64,000 bases of DNA from NCBI GenBank assembly GCA_041398825.1, contig JAWKTX010000008.1, positions 62,001 to 126,000 on the forward strand. The letters are read 5' to 3'. Below are positions 27,961 to 36,690 of the stretch, in pieces; position 1 is the first letter of the stretch, and every line of letters begins with the position of its first letter. The position numbers and the translations under genes were made by a program. The notes beneath the pieces are model-generated. The model saw only the letters and a program-made list of their open reading frames with translations, had not been told where the DNA came from and ran no database searches. The stretch comes from Planctomycetaceae bacterium. Its GTDB lineage: Bacteria > Planctomycetota > Planctomycetia > Planctomycetales > Planctomycetaceae.

Positions 27961-28551
27961 ATGCAAAGAATTGTCTTAACCGGCGGGCCATGCAGCGGTA
28001 AAACGACGGTACAAAAAGTCCTTCGTGAAACATTCACGCATCAGCTTGTCCATGTACCGGAAGCCGCGACGATCCTCCTGGAAGGCGGGTTTCTTGCCCC
28101 TGGCCCCGCATTGCCGTGGAGCGAAGCTTGGCAAGCTTCATTTCAGCGTGCCGTCGTTGCGCTGCAATACTCACTCGAAGAAATCTATGCGAGCACCTCG
28201 GACACGGCGAAACTCATCGTTTTCGATCGAGGCCTCCTCGACGGGGCCGCCTACACGCCCGGCGGCGTATCGGAATTTCAACAAAGACATCGCATTGACC
28301 CGAAGGACGCCATGCAGCGATATGATGTCGTCATACATTTGGAATCGTTAGCGACCGCAGATCCCGCAAGGTACGGAAGGTCGAACAACGACCATCGGTT
28401 TGAGCCGCTTGAGCAAGCACAGCGACTAGAATACGCGGTTCGCGACGCCTGGGCCGCTCATCCTCGCCGTATCTTTGTGAAAGGGTGTCATGGAGTTGAC
28501 GGGAAAGTCGCGGAAGTATGCCAGTTGTTTCGCGAATTTCTGGCTGAGTGA
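27961..28551 (+). CDS. P-loop AAA_28/NadR-kinase-like nucleotide-binding protein
   Basis: The 196-aa protein begins with a Walker A motif (IVLTGGPCSGKTT, residues 4-16) and a Walker B-like segment (LIVFDRGLLDGAAY, about 83-96). It also has R-rich lid residues near RYGRSNNDHRFEPL. This is the AAA_28 (NadR kinase/TTD14-like) arrangement, so a small-molecule or nucleotide kinase is plausible. It directly follows the DUF1292-like gene. The substrate is unknown. Confidence 0.8.
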   Translation: MQRIVLTGGPCSGKTTVQKVLRETFTHQLVHVPEAATILLEGGFLAPGPALPWSEAWQASFQRAVVALQYSLEEIYASTSDTAKLIVFDRGLLDGAAYTPGGVSEFQQRHRIDPKDAMQRYDVVIHLESLATADPARYGRSNNDHRFEPLEQAQRLEYAVRDAWAAHPRRIFVKGCHGVDGKVAEVCQLFREFLAE

Positions 28552-28605
28552 ATGCGATGCGATGGACGTCGATCAGGGAGTGTCGACGCGTAGGCATTTC
28601 AGCGA

Positions 28606-28916
28606 CTACGACGGGGCGTCCTGAAAACCGCCCCGCGCTGAGTCGACTTCACGGATAATTCGGCAGACCTTGGGATTGGGTTCAAACGGCGATTCCGAAA
28701 ATTCACTTTCATCGTTGAATTTAAGCCGATCAATCGCAGCGGCTATTGCGGATGGACGATTCCCGCACCGCAGTGCACAAGAAAAGTATCCATCTCGTCC
28801 CAATAGCTGGTTACGAAGTCGAGAATGTCGTGTGCTTGATCGTCATGAAACAGTTGGTTGCCATCCAGCGGTGTCGTAATATCAGCGAAATCTAACTGGA
28901 GCAACGCGAATCAGCG
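28606..28916 (-). pseudogene. Dual-specificity (tyrosine) phosphatase-like protein, truncated and frameshifted
   Basis: One frame reads FADITTPLDG, then ILDFVTSYWDEMDTFLVHCGAG, and hits a stop. A +1 shift continues the family as CGNRPSAIAAAIDRLKF and PNPKVCRIIREV. Together they reconstruct the HCxxGxxR phosphatase P-loop and the following helix of planctomycete/cyanobacterial DSP-like proteins. The 5' end is missing: it merges into the 3' end of the VIT-vWA gene (stop at 28892). The remnant is about 100 codons of a usual 150 or so. Confidence 0.65.
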
Positions 28917-31336
28917 ATCATAGTCAATCTCAGCAGACATTGACTCCTGGCTGGAGGAATATGCACATCGATGGCGAGCGTTCGGCGGTCCAGTTCAAAG
29001 TCGACCGATTGCACGTGTTCGGTGTGGAATCGCTTGGCAATGGGAACTTCGATCATGATCCGAATCGCCTCGACAAGCAGCTTTGCCTCCTCCAATGTCA
29101 GCGGTTGGCTATGCTGCTGAACGGGCCGGCTTGAATGCTTCTCATTCTGTCTGAATGTTAACTCGGCCGTCGATCCGTCGCACCGCAATTCGACTTCCGT
29201 GGCTGAAAGCTGCAACCCCCTGCGAATCACCTGGATCACACGTGCCAATGTTTCAGATGTCTCCCTATTGGTAAAGACCGTTATCGTATTTGTTCGTCGA
29301 GGCGGTTTCACTTCTGCGAACAAGGACAAACCTCGATACGAATAGAGACTATCGAGCGACATACGAACGTTCGTATTCGTATTCGGCGTTGAACGTGCCG
29401 ACATGGTTGGAGGCCCGCACTTTTCCCATCCTCCCGGCAACTCAACGGGTTGAACAAGCACACGATTCAAACCTCCGCCGTTAACGCTCTCGCTGCGATC
29501 AACCGCTACCATCGCCGTGAAGCGGCTGAGTACGTGGCATTCCAGCGATGTCGCCACAATCTGATTGTGTAACGCTTCCTGGTCATTGCCGATGGAAACA
29601 CGATCTTCCAGTTGGCGGATCTTGCCGCGCCCCCAGAGACCCAACAGCGATTTATGTGCCTTCTCGTCTGGCGAGCGTGCCTCGACATCCATAGACCATG
29701 AGTGGCCTCCTGGATCGGTGCCGTGCAAGCGGATCGCCAGGCGATTCTCCTCTGCCGGCTGAAAACGTCCCATCAGCGTCACCGGCCGCCCTGCGAAAAG
29801 TGTCACTTTGCGTGACGGAACCAAGCTGCCGGGGACGGACACTCCCTGAAGCATTTCAATCCGCAGGTCGGTCAACACCGGTGGAGCGAGTATTCGTTGA
29901 ATTCGGCCGAGCGCGTCATCCAAGGCCTGTTCCGATTCGACCAACTCACATGCGCCGTGAAACTGCTCGGCAAGTCGCCACAGAAACGCATCATTCACGG
30001 ATTGGTCGATGCCCACGGGAAACAATTGAACATATTCGGAATTCTTTTCCGCGCGAAGTTGTTCAAGTACGCGATCTTCGCCAGCGACCTGACCGTCGGT
30101 AACCACCACGATGATCTGACGGCGAGACAGATCATGGCCATCGAAACACTTTAGCGCACGTGAAAGTGCCGTGGAGATTTCCGTGCCCCCTCGAGCTGTG
30201 ATCTTGCCGATCCACTCGACCGCCTCCCAGCGCTGCTTGTTCCTTGCCGGCATGAGTTCCCCTGGTCTGGAGAAGCTCTCAATCCTGTCGTCAAAGGCCA
30301 GTAAATGGAAACGATCGTTGTCTTCCAACGCGTCGACCATGCGGCCCACGGCTCGCCGAGCAGCTACCATCTTCCAACCGTTCATACTACCGGAGCGATC
30401 GACCACGAACACGATATCGCAGAATCGCCGTGCGATCGATTCATCCCGTTTCGGCGGGACCACCGTCAGGGCGAACACGCCAGGGTGGCCCTCTCCGCAA
30501 CGGCTAGCGACCAACGAGGTCTTCACCGATTCACCTGCGACCGGAAAGCGGAGGATGAAATCACGGTTCAAACGCTCTCCCGGCCGCAACCGGACCGTGA
30601 CCGCCTCCCCTTCCTCCACGACCACGTTGTGTAAGCTGCATCTCATTTCCGTCATGCCAGTGATGGACGGGGAAATTGCCGCACGAGAGAACGTAACCCC
30701 CAGGGAAAGACGGACCGGATTGGGATATCCCGGCAGAAAGACGGGCGGAGTTACCCGCGATGCGTCCGGGACTTCGTTCGTATCATGGACTTCTCCCCAG
30801 CCAACGTCCATTCGATCGAGGGGCATGCCGGAAACATATCGAGGCGCAACGACGAGGGGAAACCGGAATTCGCCAATCCCTTCCGAGACGTCAATTGGCA
30901 TGATCAGACCGAGTTCGATCTTCACGCGTTCGCCAGGGGGTAGGTTTCCGACCCGAAGGGTAAACACATTTGGTCGTTCCTGCTCGGCGATTGACGAACG
31001 ATATCCATCCAGAATTGCTTGCTGGTAAGCCTTGCGGGCCGCTTCGCGTTCTTGCAATTCCGATTCGACAACGCGGCCGGCAACGCGCATCGTGAAACGC
31101 GTAACAGCAGCTCTCGACGGCAGCGGAAAGACATAGGTCGCTTCGACCGACTCCCGGGCGGAATTGACGAACACCTGGTGCACTGCGACCTCTGAGAATA
31201 AATCGTCTACCGTCGCCTGGATGTCGAGTTCCTGGAGCGGCAAGCATCCACTTGCAGACTGAAGTGAGCCCAGCTCACCATCTTCATCATCCCAGCCAGA
31301 GCGGCTTACATCGTACGTTGCAACTGAATTCGTCAT
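28892..31336 (-). CDS. VIT and von Willebrand A domain protein
   Basis: The start at 31336 has AGGAGA upstream. The 814-aa protein has a VIT domain (about 30-160; QVFVNSARESVEATYVFPLP, then LRVGNLPPGERVKIEL). A vWA domain follows (about 305-480) with an intact MIDAS motif DRSGSMNG (Asp313, Ser315, Ser317) and VVVTDGQVAGEDRV. The C-terminal part is beta-rich. This inter-alpha-trypsin-inhibitor-like layout mediates metal-dependent protein interaction. No signal peptide is visible, so it is probably cytoplasmic. It is divergent from the pseudo-protease lipoprotein. Its 3' end abuts a phosphatase remnant, so the last residues (MIADSRCSS) may be acquired. Confidence 0.88.
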   Translation of the reverse strand: MTNSVATYDVSRSGWDDEDGELGSLQSASGCLPLQELDIQATVDDLFSEVAVHQVFVNSARESVEATYVFPLPSRAAVTRFTMRVAGRVVESELQEREAARKAYQQAILDGYRSSIAEQERPNVFTLRVGNLPPGERVKIELGLIMPIDVSEGIGEFRFPLVVAPRYVSGMPLDRMDVGWGEVHDTNEVPDASRVTPPVFLPGYPNPVRLSLGVTFSRAAISPSITGMTEMRCSLHNVVVEEGEAVTVRLRPGERLNRDFILRFPVAGESVKTSLVASRCGEGHPGVFALTVVPPKRDESIARRFCDIVFVVDRSGSMNGWKMVAARRAVGRMVDALEDNDRFHLLAFDDRIESFSRPGELMPARNKQRWEAVEWIGKITARGGTEISTALSRALKCFDGHDLSRRQIIVVVTDGQVAGEDRVLEQLRAEKNSEYVQLFPVGIDQSVNDAFLWRLAEQFHGACELVESEQALDDALGRIQRILAPPVLTDLRIEMLQGVSVPGSLVPSRKVTLFAGRPVTLMGRFQPAEENRLAIRLHGTDPGGHSWSMDVEARSPDEKAHKSLLGLWGRGKIRQLEDRVSIGNDQEALHNQIVATSLECHVLSRFTAMVAVDRSESVNGGGLNRVLVQPVELPGGWEKCGPPTMSARSTPNTNTNVRMSLDSLYSYRGLSLFAEVKPPRRTNTITVFTNRETSETLARVIQVIRRGLQLSATEVELRCDGSTAELTFRQNEKHSSRPVQQHSQPLTLEEAKLLVEAIRIMIEVPIAKRFHTEHVQSVDFELDRRTLAIDVHIPPARSQCLLRLTMIADSRCSS

Positions 31337-31583
31337 GGCAATTCTCCTTACAAATTGATGGTCAACACCATCTAAAGCGACGACAAAGCCTGGTCTGGGG
31401 GAGGTTTCGAAGGAAGAGGAGCTGGAAAACGTCTGGGAACGCGAATAAGTGACCGAACGTCCCGGTGACGGCAGCCTCAACTATTTTCCAGGCAAATTCG
31501 TTTTCTCCGCCCAACCACGCCACTTCCACCGCTTTCCAGGTGTTCTTTAGTTTCACAACATCTGACTTTGGGAGACGATTGTG
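31337..31583. promoter_or_regulatory. Divergent intergenic region
   Basis: About 250 bases between the VIT-vWA gene and the lipoprotein gene; both promoters must lie here. No clear operator was recognised. Confidence 0.4.
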
Positions 31584-32369
31584 ATGGTTCGATTCCTTCC
31601 GACGCTCGTGTTATTCACGCTTGTTTCGTGCGGCAATCAGGCGTCTGCCGAGCCAGCCGACTCGCGTGACGATGACTTCCTTCGCCAGGTCGCGTTGTCG
31701 ACCGTCGTCGTCAATGGAAATTGTCCGGCGAGCGGCTTCCTGATTGATCGAGAACAACGCCTGGTCGTGACATCGATGCTTAGCGTTCTCGACAAAACCC
31801 ACGTCTGGGTAATGTTTCCCGTGGTTGAAAACGGCCAGGTAATCACGGAAGGCCCCTATTACGGCAAGCGACTTCAGGAGTTGCTGATCCCGGCGAAAGT
31901 GCTGCTCACCGACTACCAGCGCCGAATCGCTTTGATTCAGCCGGTCCGTCTGCCAAAGTCCGCCCAGGCCATCTCACCAGCTTCCCGAGAACCTCGAATG
32001 GATGACCCGCTGTATGCCATCGGCGACAGCACAGCCGATGGTCACCTTTTCGCCATCTTCCGCGGCCGGCTGCAAAAGAAATTGGAGCGGAAGGACGGAG
32101 TGGAACTCCTCGCGACGACGCTGCGAACCAAGGAAAACGATTGGGGATGTCCGGTGGTCAACGCATCGTGTGAATTGGTTGGTATGGTTTCCAACGCTCC
32201 TTACAACAGCCCGACGAATGACTCACCTCACATCGTGACTTTGTCCGAGATTGCTGCGGTAACGAAAAAAGCCGGGTTCGACCTTCAGCCGAAGAAAAGC
32301 CCTGAGCCAGAATGGATGGAGATCATCGTACGCGGCAATTCTCTCTGGCGACAATACGCGGACGAATGA
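31584..32369 (+). CDS. Lipoprotein with a degenerate trypsin-like (pseudo-protease) domain
   Basis: The N-terminus MVRFLPTLVLFTLVSC has a lipobox-like LVSC. Residues about 37-240 follow the chymotrypsin/HtrA-like order: TVVVNGNCPASGFLIDREQRLVVTS, LTDYQRRIALIQPV and NDWGCPVVNASCELVGMVS (given in parts). The usual catalytic His context (T-N-x-H-V) reads TSMLSV, and the GNSGGP serine context reads NDWGCP, so His and Ser are both lost; an Asp is kept. It is probably a binding rather than a hydrolysing protein. It converges with the beta-prime-like gene (34-bp gap). Confidence 0.65.
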   Translation: MVRFLPTLVLFTLVSCGNQASAEPADSRDDDFLRQVALSTVVVNGNCPASGFLIDREQRLVVTSMLSVLDKTHVWVMFPVVENGQVITEGPYYGKRLQELLIPAKVLLTDYQRRIALIQPVRLPKSAQAISPASREPRMDDPLYAIGDSTADGHLFAIFRGRLQKKLERKDGVELLATTLRTKENDWGCPVVNASCELVGMVSNAPYNSPTNDSPHIVTLSEIAAVTKKAGFDLQPKKSPEPEWMEIIVRGNSLWRQYADE

Positions 32370-32403
32370 GATCGTCTCCGGGGGAACTACGGCGAGGAAG
32401 CGT

Positions 32404-35400
32404 TCATTCCTCGTCGAGTGATCCGGGATCTCCCAGTAACGGCGAGGACTCTTCGAGTGTTAATGGGAATGTCGGTTCCTGCGGAGATGCGGAAGGGGAG
32501 ACTAGCACCTTTGCATCACGCAACGCGCGTTGGCCGGTTCCGGCTGGAATCAATCGTCCCAGAATCACATTCGAATCGAGACTATTGAGGTCATCGCTCT
32601 CTCCTGCCCACGCCGCGTTGGCAAAGACCGAACGCAATTCCCGAAATCTCGCTTCGGTCAGAAAATCACCGAGACCGATGCTGGCTTTGGTCATTCCCAG
32701 GAGAATTGTCTCTCCGATAACAGGTTCAGCGGCCGTGGATTCCGGAAGTTGTCCGCCGTTCTGTCGCACCTTCTCACGGGCTTGCTCGAATACGTCTGTA
32801 GAAACCAGTTCGCCAACTTGCAGACTCGAGTCACCGCAATCCGTTACGCGGCATTGGTTTGACAATTCGTGATTCACACTCCGCAGCCTGGATCGTTCGA
32901 CCGTAGTACCGACGACAAGTTGCGAGTCGCCTGCGTCGATAACTTTCGCGCGACTAAGCAGACGAGAAATGGCCAATTCGATATGTTGGTCTGCGAGGTT
33001 AATTCGATCCCGAATCAGTATCCCTTTGATTTGTCTTTTTAGATAGTCGATCACCTTCGAGACACCGCCATACTTCAGCACGTCGAAGGGGCTTGGAGTG
33101 CCGTCCGTCAGTGGATCGCCAGCGCGGACTTCATCACCAGGAAACACACGAGGATTCATCCAGACACGCTCCTGCAGCAGCCTGCCGTCAGCCGTAGAAA
33201 GCAGGATGTGATGTGAACCACTCATCTGCCGCTCCACCTCGACAACTTTGGCATCCGCGGGGGCAAGCGTCATGCAATCCCAGGTATTCCATGCTTCCAA
33301 CAATCCCATTAGCTTCTGTCGTTTTTGGAATGGGCTGAGACCGATGGAAGCGACATTGCGCGGTGCCGCCGTGGCGAGGACGTTGCCAGGAAACACTTTT
33401 GCCGGCCCGATCGACCACACAACCGAGTTACACACACGAAAACCGACGCCCAAATAATGAACTTCTAACGCGGCTCCAGAATCATCGGAGATGACAATCC
33501 GCGGATGACGTGGCAAATCATCCTTTTGGATGACGAGCCGTTCGTTGTCTACCCAGGTATTTGCGGCATCTTCGCCGTCAAGATGAAATGTTGCGATTCC
33601 ACATGAGCGAGCAATAACGTATGCGACGGACGCTTCGAACTCGAACACCGATTGATGCCTAATCACCGATTTTCCGTGTTCAACTCTTAGAGTCGCGCCG
33701 TGCGGCAACGGATAACTCTCGACAACGCTTCTCCGCGAATCGAGCAACTGCAATCGCCCGCCGTGGTTCAATACTCTTCCGTCTGCGACATCCACGTTGG
33801 TCAAGTCGATCGTTCCATCCTGCCTGGCATGAACTTCAACCGTCTCTCCCGCCGCGTAGCCGTCATGCAGTGACCGGCGATACTCTTCAAACGTATCATA
33901 GTCCAGCGGAACAGGCACGCCGTTATCCATTTTGGAAGGGCTCTCCGGCGGCTTTCCGACACGCGCCAACGCACCGGAGATGGCGAATACGGCGTGAACT
34001 CCAACTGCCGCGCCCATTTCAACCAGCTCTTGCGCTGAGTAGTCCATTCCGTAGCATCGCTGACAAAGTCCATTCGAGGCTTCACAGGTCATCGGGCTGC
34101 GGACTTGCAGGCTCTTGAATCCGATGCGTTCCAGCTTTTTCACGATCTTGTACGTGACCAATTCATTGGCGGCTACCACAATTTCAGAAGTGACAGGATC
34201 AACAATCGTTTCCAATGCGACGCGTCCGTAAGCCTGACGAAGCAGAGATTGCCGCACAACATCTCCATCATAGAATGGCAAGATGGTCACTCCATGTTGT
34301 GTTTCGCAATCTTCCATCGTGATCACAATGCCCTGCAATAAACTACTGAGCTTCTCCCAGTTGCTTCTGTTCAAATGGCGTTCACGATGGGTCAGAGAAC
34401 TCGGGCGATCTATCAGTAGATGGTTCCAATAGTCGGTGATCTGCAGGCCTTCGCGCAGGTTCGTTCGAATAGGCCGGATGCGACCTTCATGCGGGTTACA
34501 TGCGATGCCACACATGCCGCACAGTTTGTCATATCGAATGACATTGCCACGCTCGCTGGTTTTCGCCAATAGCGATAATATGTTAGCCCCAGCAGTCAGT
34601 TCCCGCGTTAGATCCTGATTGATTTGTTCTCGCGCGCTCACCCAGGCGTCCAATTGCTTATAGTACGACTCATTCGACGTTAGATAACCTCGCTCAAGCC
34701 ACTTCAAGCAGTGAGTTCGCACTTTTTCCGCATGGTTGATGTGGTTGGCTTTCGTCGAGGGAACCGGCAGGTCTTGTATTCCCAGCGAGAGCCCGCTGCT
34801 GGTTAGATGCTGTTGGGCCAGCCGCGTGATGGATTGCAGGACGTCCATCGTTCGCTCGCGCCCCACCTCTCGGAAGCAATCGCTAATTACGCACAACAAC
34901 AAGGTTCTATCAAGTTCGTGGTCATAGTAATCCATCTCCTGCGGCAGAACGTCATTGAACAACACACGTCCCAGAGTCGTGTCAATGATGCGATTGCTGT
35001 CTGATGCTGAGTCGGTCACCCAGTCAGACGTTCCCGTCTGCGATCGCTTTCCCGCTGCAAGTCGCACCCTCACGACTGCATGCAAATCGATTCGGCCGTG
35101 TTCCCAGGCGGTCACCGCTTCGTCCGGCGAGGAAAACACCATCCCTTCGCCGCGACACCCCGTTTTGGCGATGGTCAGGTAGTGACAGCCGAGCAGGACG
35201 TCGTTTTCGGGGATCAGGGCAAATTGGTCGGCTTGTGCGTCAAACAGATTGTTCGCGCTCGAGACCAATCGTCTCGCCTCGGTTTGTGCTTCGATCGAAA
35301 GGGGTAGGTAGACCTTGAGTTGCTCACCGCTGAATTCAACGCCAAATTGCTGCCCTATAAGAGGATGGATGTGGATCGCGTTTCCCCCCACTAGCCGCGG

Positions 35401-36690
35401 TTGGAAGGCCTGAATTCGTTGGCGTTTCACTATCGGCGGCCTGGACAACAACACCCAGTGCTCGCGCAGAAGATTCTCCAGGGCTTCCCACACAACCTCG
35501 GACTTTCGAGCGAGCAGGATGCGGGCATAGTACGACGTTTGGGCGTGTTTGCGGGCCAGTAAGTAGCGAATGATCAGCGGTTCGTAGAGCGTCAGCGCGA
35601 GACTCCTGGGCAGCCCGCATTGGTCAAGTCGCAACTGCGAATTGGGTACCACGACAGACCGTCCGGAAAAGTCGACTGATTTCCCGAGCGGAAATGAGGT
35701 TCGAAGATCGTGTTGAAGTTTTCGAACCAACGAAGCTGCTATTTTGTCGGGCGAATTCTGGGAAGCATTCGCGATGTCATCAAACAGCCTATCGACCACC
35801 CACTGAAGTCGAAACTTGCAGTCACGGACGATGACCTCTGGTAGATCCATCTTCAGCGCGCGCCGCATCTTGTCGTTACGATTGAGAACACGCCGATACC
35901 TGGTATTGAGATCGCATTCGGTGACGCCTGCGCCTTGCGTTTGCCTGGACCGCATGTAGGGTGGAACAACCGGCAGCACATCCAGAACCATCCATGAGGG
36001 ATTATTTCCACTGGCCCGCAGTGACTCGACAACATGTAACCGCCTTTGGAGATTCGCCTGCTTTTGTTCTGAATCTGTATGCAACCGTTGCTGCCGAAGT
36101 TTGCTTGCCAGTTCGTCCAAATCTAACCCTTCGATCAGTCGTCGAACTGCTTCCGCTCCGGAAAGCGTTTGCAGTTGGCTATCCCCAAGGTCGTCCCGCA
36201 TTTGCCGGACTTGTTGGTCCGTTACAATCTGGTAATGTTTCAGCGATGTTTGACCAGCGTCGATGACCAGATGCGCATGGTACTGCACCAGTTGGCGTAG
36301 TCTTGCTTTGGGGATGTCCAACAACTGGCAAAGCAGGGGAGAGAACGCCGCGTAGAACAAGGGATGGACCACGGGGCAAGCGAGTTCAATATGGCCCATG
36401 TGCGTCTGGGGCCGCGGCTGGAACGACGGAAAGTGATCGCATACATCGCAGTATTGATTCTTTTGTTCTTCGCCGAATCGCTTCCCACATTGGCAACGCC
36501 ATTCCTGCAGGGGACCGAAGATGGCCTCGCAAAAAAGTCCGCCTGCGATCGGCCCGTCGGATGCGTCGAAACCCGTCGCCTTAGTCACTTCGCCAGAAGA
36601 CCAACTCCGAATATCGTCGGGGCTGGCCAGCGAAATATGGATCGCTTCGATTTCGTTGACACGGCAAGATCTCGCTGTTGGGTCCGTCAT
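32404..36690 (-). CDS. Catalytically degenerate RNA polymerase beta-prime (RpoC) paralogue
   Basis: This 1428-aa protein is collinear with bacterial RpoC from its first block (IHISLASPDDIRSWSSGEV) to the C-terminal ILGRLIPAGTG. Zinc site 1 is kept (Cys66, 68, 81, 84), as are the MGHIELA block and the clamp-helix sigma-binding segment (about 258-305; DLNTRYRRVLNRND, LPEVIVRD). The GKSVDFSGRSVVV block and zinc site 2 (Cys795, 869, 876, 879) are also kept. The invariant NADFDGD is replaced by GVEFSGE (450-456), removing all three Mg-binding aspartates. The trigger-loop signature (QSIGEPGTQLTMRTFH in E. coli) is absent around 900-915, where ISGALARVGKPPES stands. The bridge helix (about 751-775) has lost ARKGLADTA. 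It cannot be the housekeeping subunit: no rpoB adjoins it. Its start overlaps the upstream gene's stop (ATGA). Confidence 0.93.
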   Translation of the reverse strand: MTDPTARSCRVNEIEAIHISLASPDDIRSWSSGEVTKATGFDASDGPIAGGLFCEAIFGPLQEWRCQCGKRFGEEQKNQYCDVCDHFPSFQPRPQTHMGHIELACPVVHPLFYAAFSPLLCQLLDIPKARLRQLVQYHAHLVIDAGQTSLKHYQIVTDQQVRQMRDDLGDSQLQTLSGAEAVRRLIEGLDLDELASKLRQQRLHTDSEQKQANLQRRLHVVESLRASGNNPSWMVLDVLPVVPPYMRSRQTQGAGVTECDLNTRYRRVLNRNDKMRRALKMDLPEVIVRDCKFRLQWVVDRLFDDIANASQNSPDKIAASLVRKLQHDLRTSFPLGKSVDFSGRSVVVPNSQLRLDQCGLPRSLALTLYEPLIIRYLLARKHAQTSYYARILLARKSEVVWEALENLLREHWVLLSRPPIVKRQRIQAFQPRLVGGNAIHIHPLIGQQFGVEFSGEQLKVYLPLSIEAQTEARRLVSSANNLFDAQADQFALIPENDVLLGCHYLTIAKTGCRGEGMVFSSPDEAVTAWEHGRIDLHAVVRVRLAAGKRSQTGTSDWVTDSASDSNRIIDTTLGRVLFNDVLPQEMDYYDHELDRTLLLCVISDCFREVGRERTMDVLQSITRLAQQHLTSSGLSLGIQDLPVPSTKANHINHAEKVRTHCLKWLERGYLTSNESYYKQLDAWVSAREQINQDLTRELTAGANILSLLAKTSERGNVIRYDKLCGMCGIACNPHEGRIRPIRTNLREGLQITDYWNHLLIDRPSSLTHRERHLNRSNWEKLSSLLQGIVITMEDCETQHGVTILPFYDGDVVRQSLLRQAYGRVALETIVDPVTSEIVVAANELVTYKIVKKLERIGFKSLQVRSPMTCEASNGLCQRCYGMDYSAQELVEMGAAVGVHAVFAISGALARVGKPPESPSKMDNGVPVPLDYDTFEEYRRSLHDGYAAGETVEVHARQDGTIDLTNVDVADGRVLNHGGRLQLLDSRRSVVESYPLPHGATLRVEHGKSVIRHQSVFEFEASVAYVIARSCGIATFHLDGEDAANTWVDNERLVIQKDDLPRHPRIVISDDSGAALEVHYLGVGFRVCNSVVWSIGPAKVFPGNVLATAAPRNVASIGLSPFQKRQKLMGLLEAWNTWDCMTLAPADAKVVEVERQMSGSHHILLSTADGRLLQERVWMNPRVFPGDEVRAGDPLTDGTPSPFDVLKYGGVSKVIDYLKRQIKGILIRDRINLADQHIELAISRLLSRAKVIDAGDSQLVVGTTVERSRLRSVNHELSNQCRVTDCGDSSLQVGELVSTDVFEQAREKVRQNGGQLPESTAAEPVIGETILLGMTKASIGLGDFLTEARFRELRSVFANAAWAGESDDLNSLDSNVILGRLIPAGTGQRALRDAKVLVSPSASPQEPTFPLTLEESSPLLGDPGSLDEE

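Noticed and set aside
32404..36690. Housekeeping rpoC
   Set aside because: Catalytic aspartates, trigger loop and bridge helix are lost, no rpoB or ribosomal protein genes adjoin, and it sits in an accessory island.
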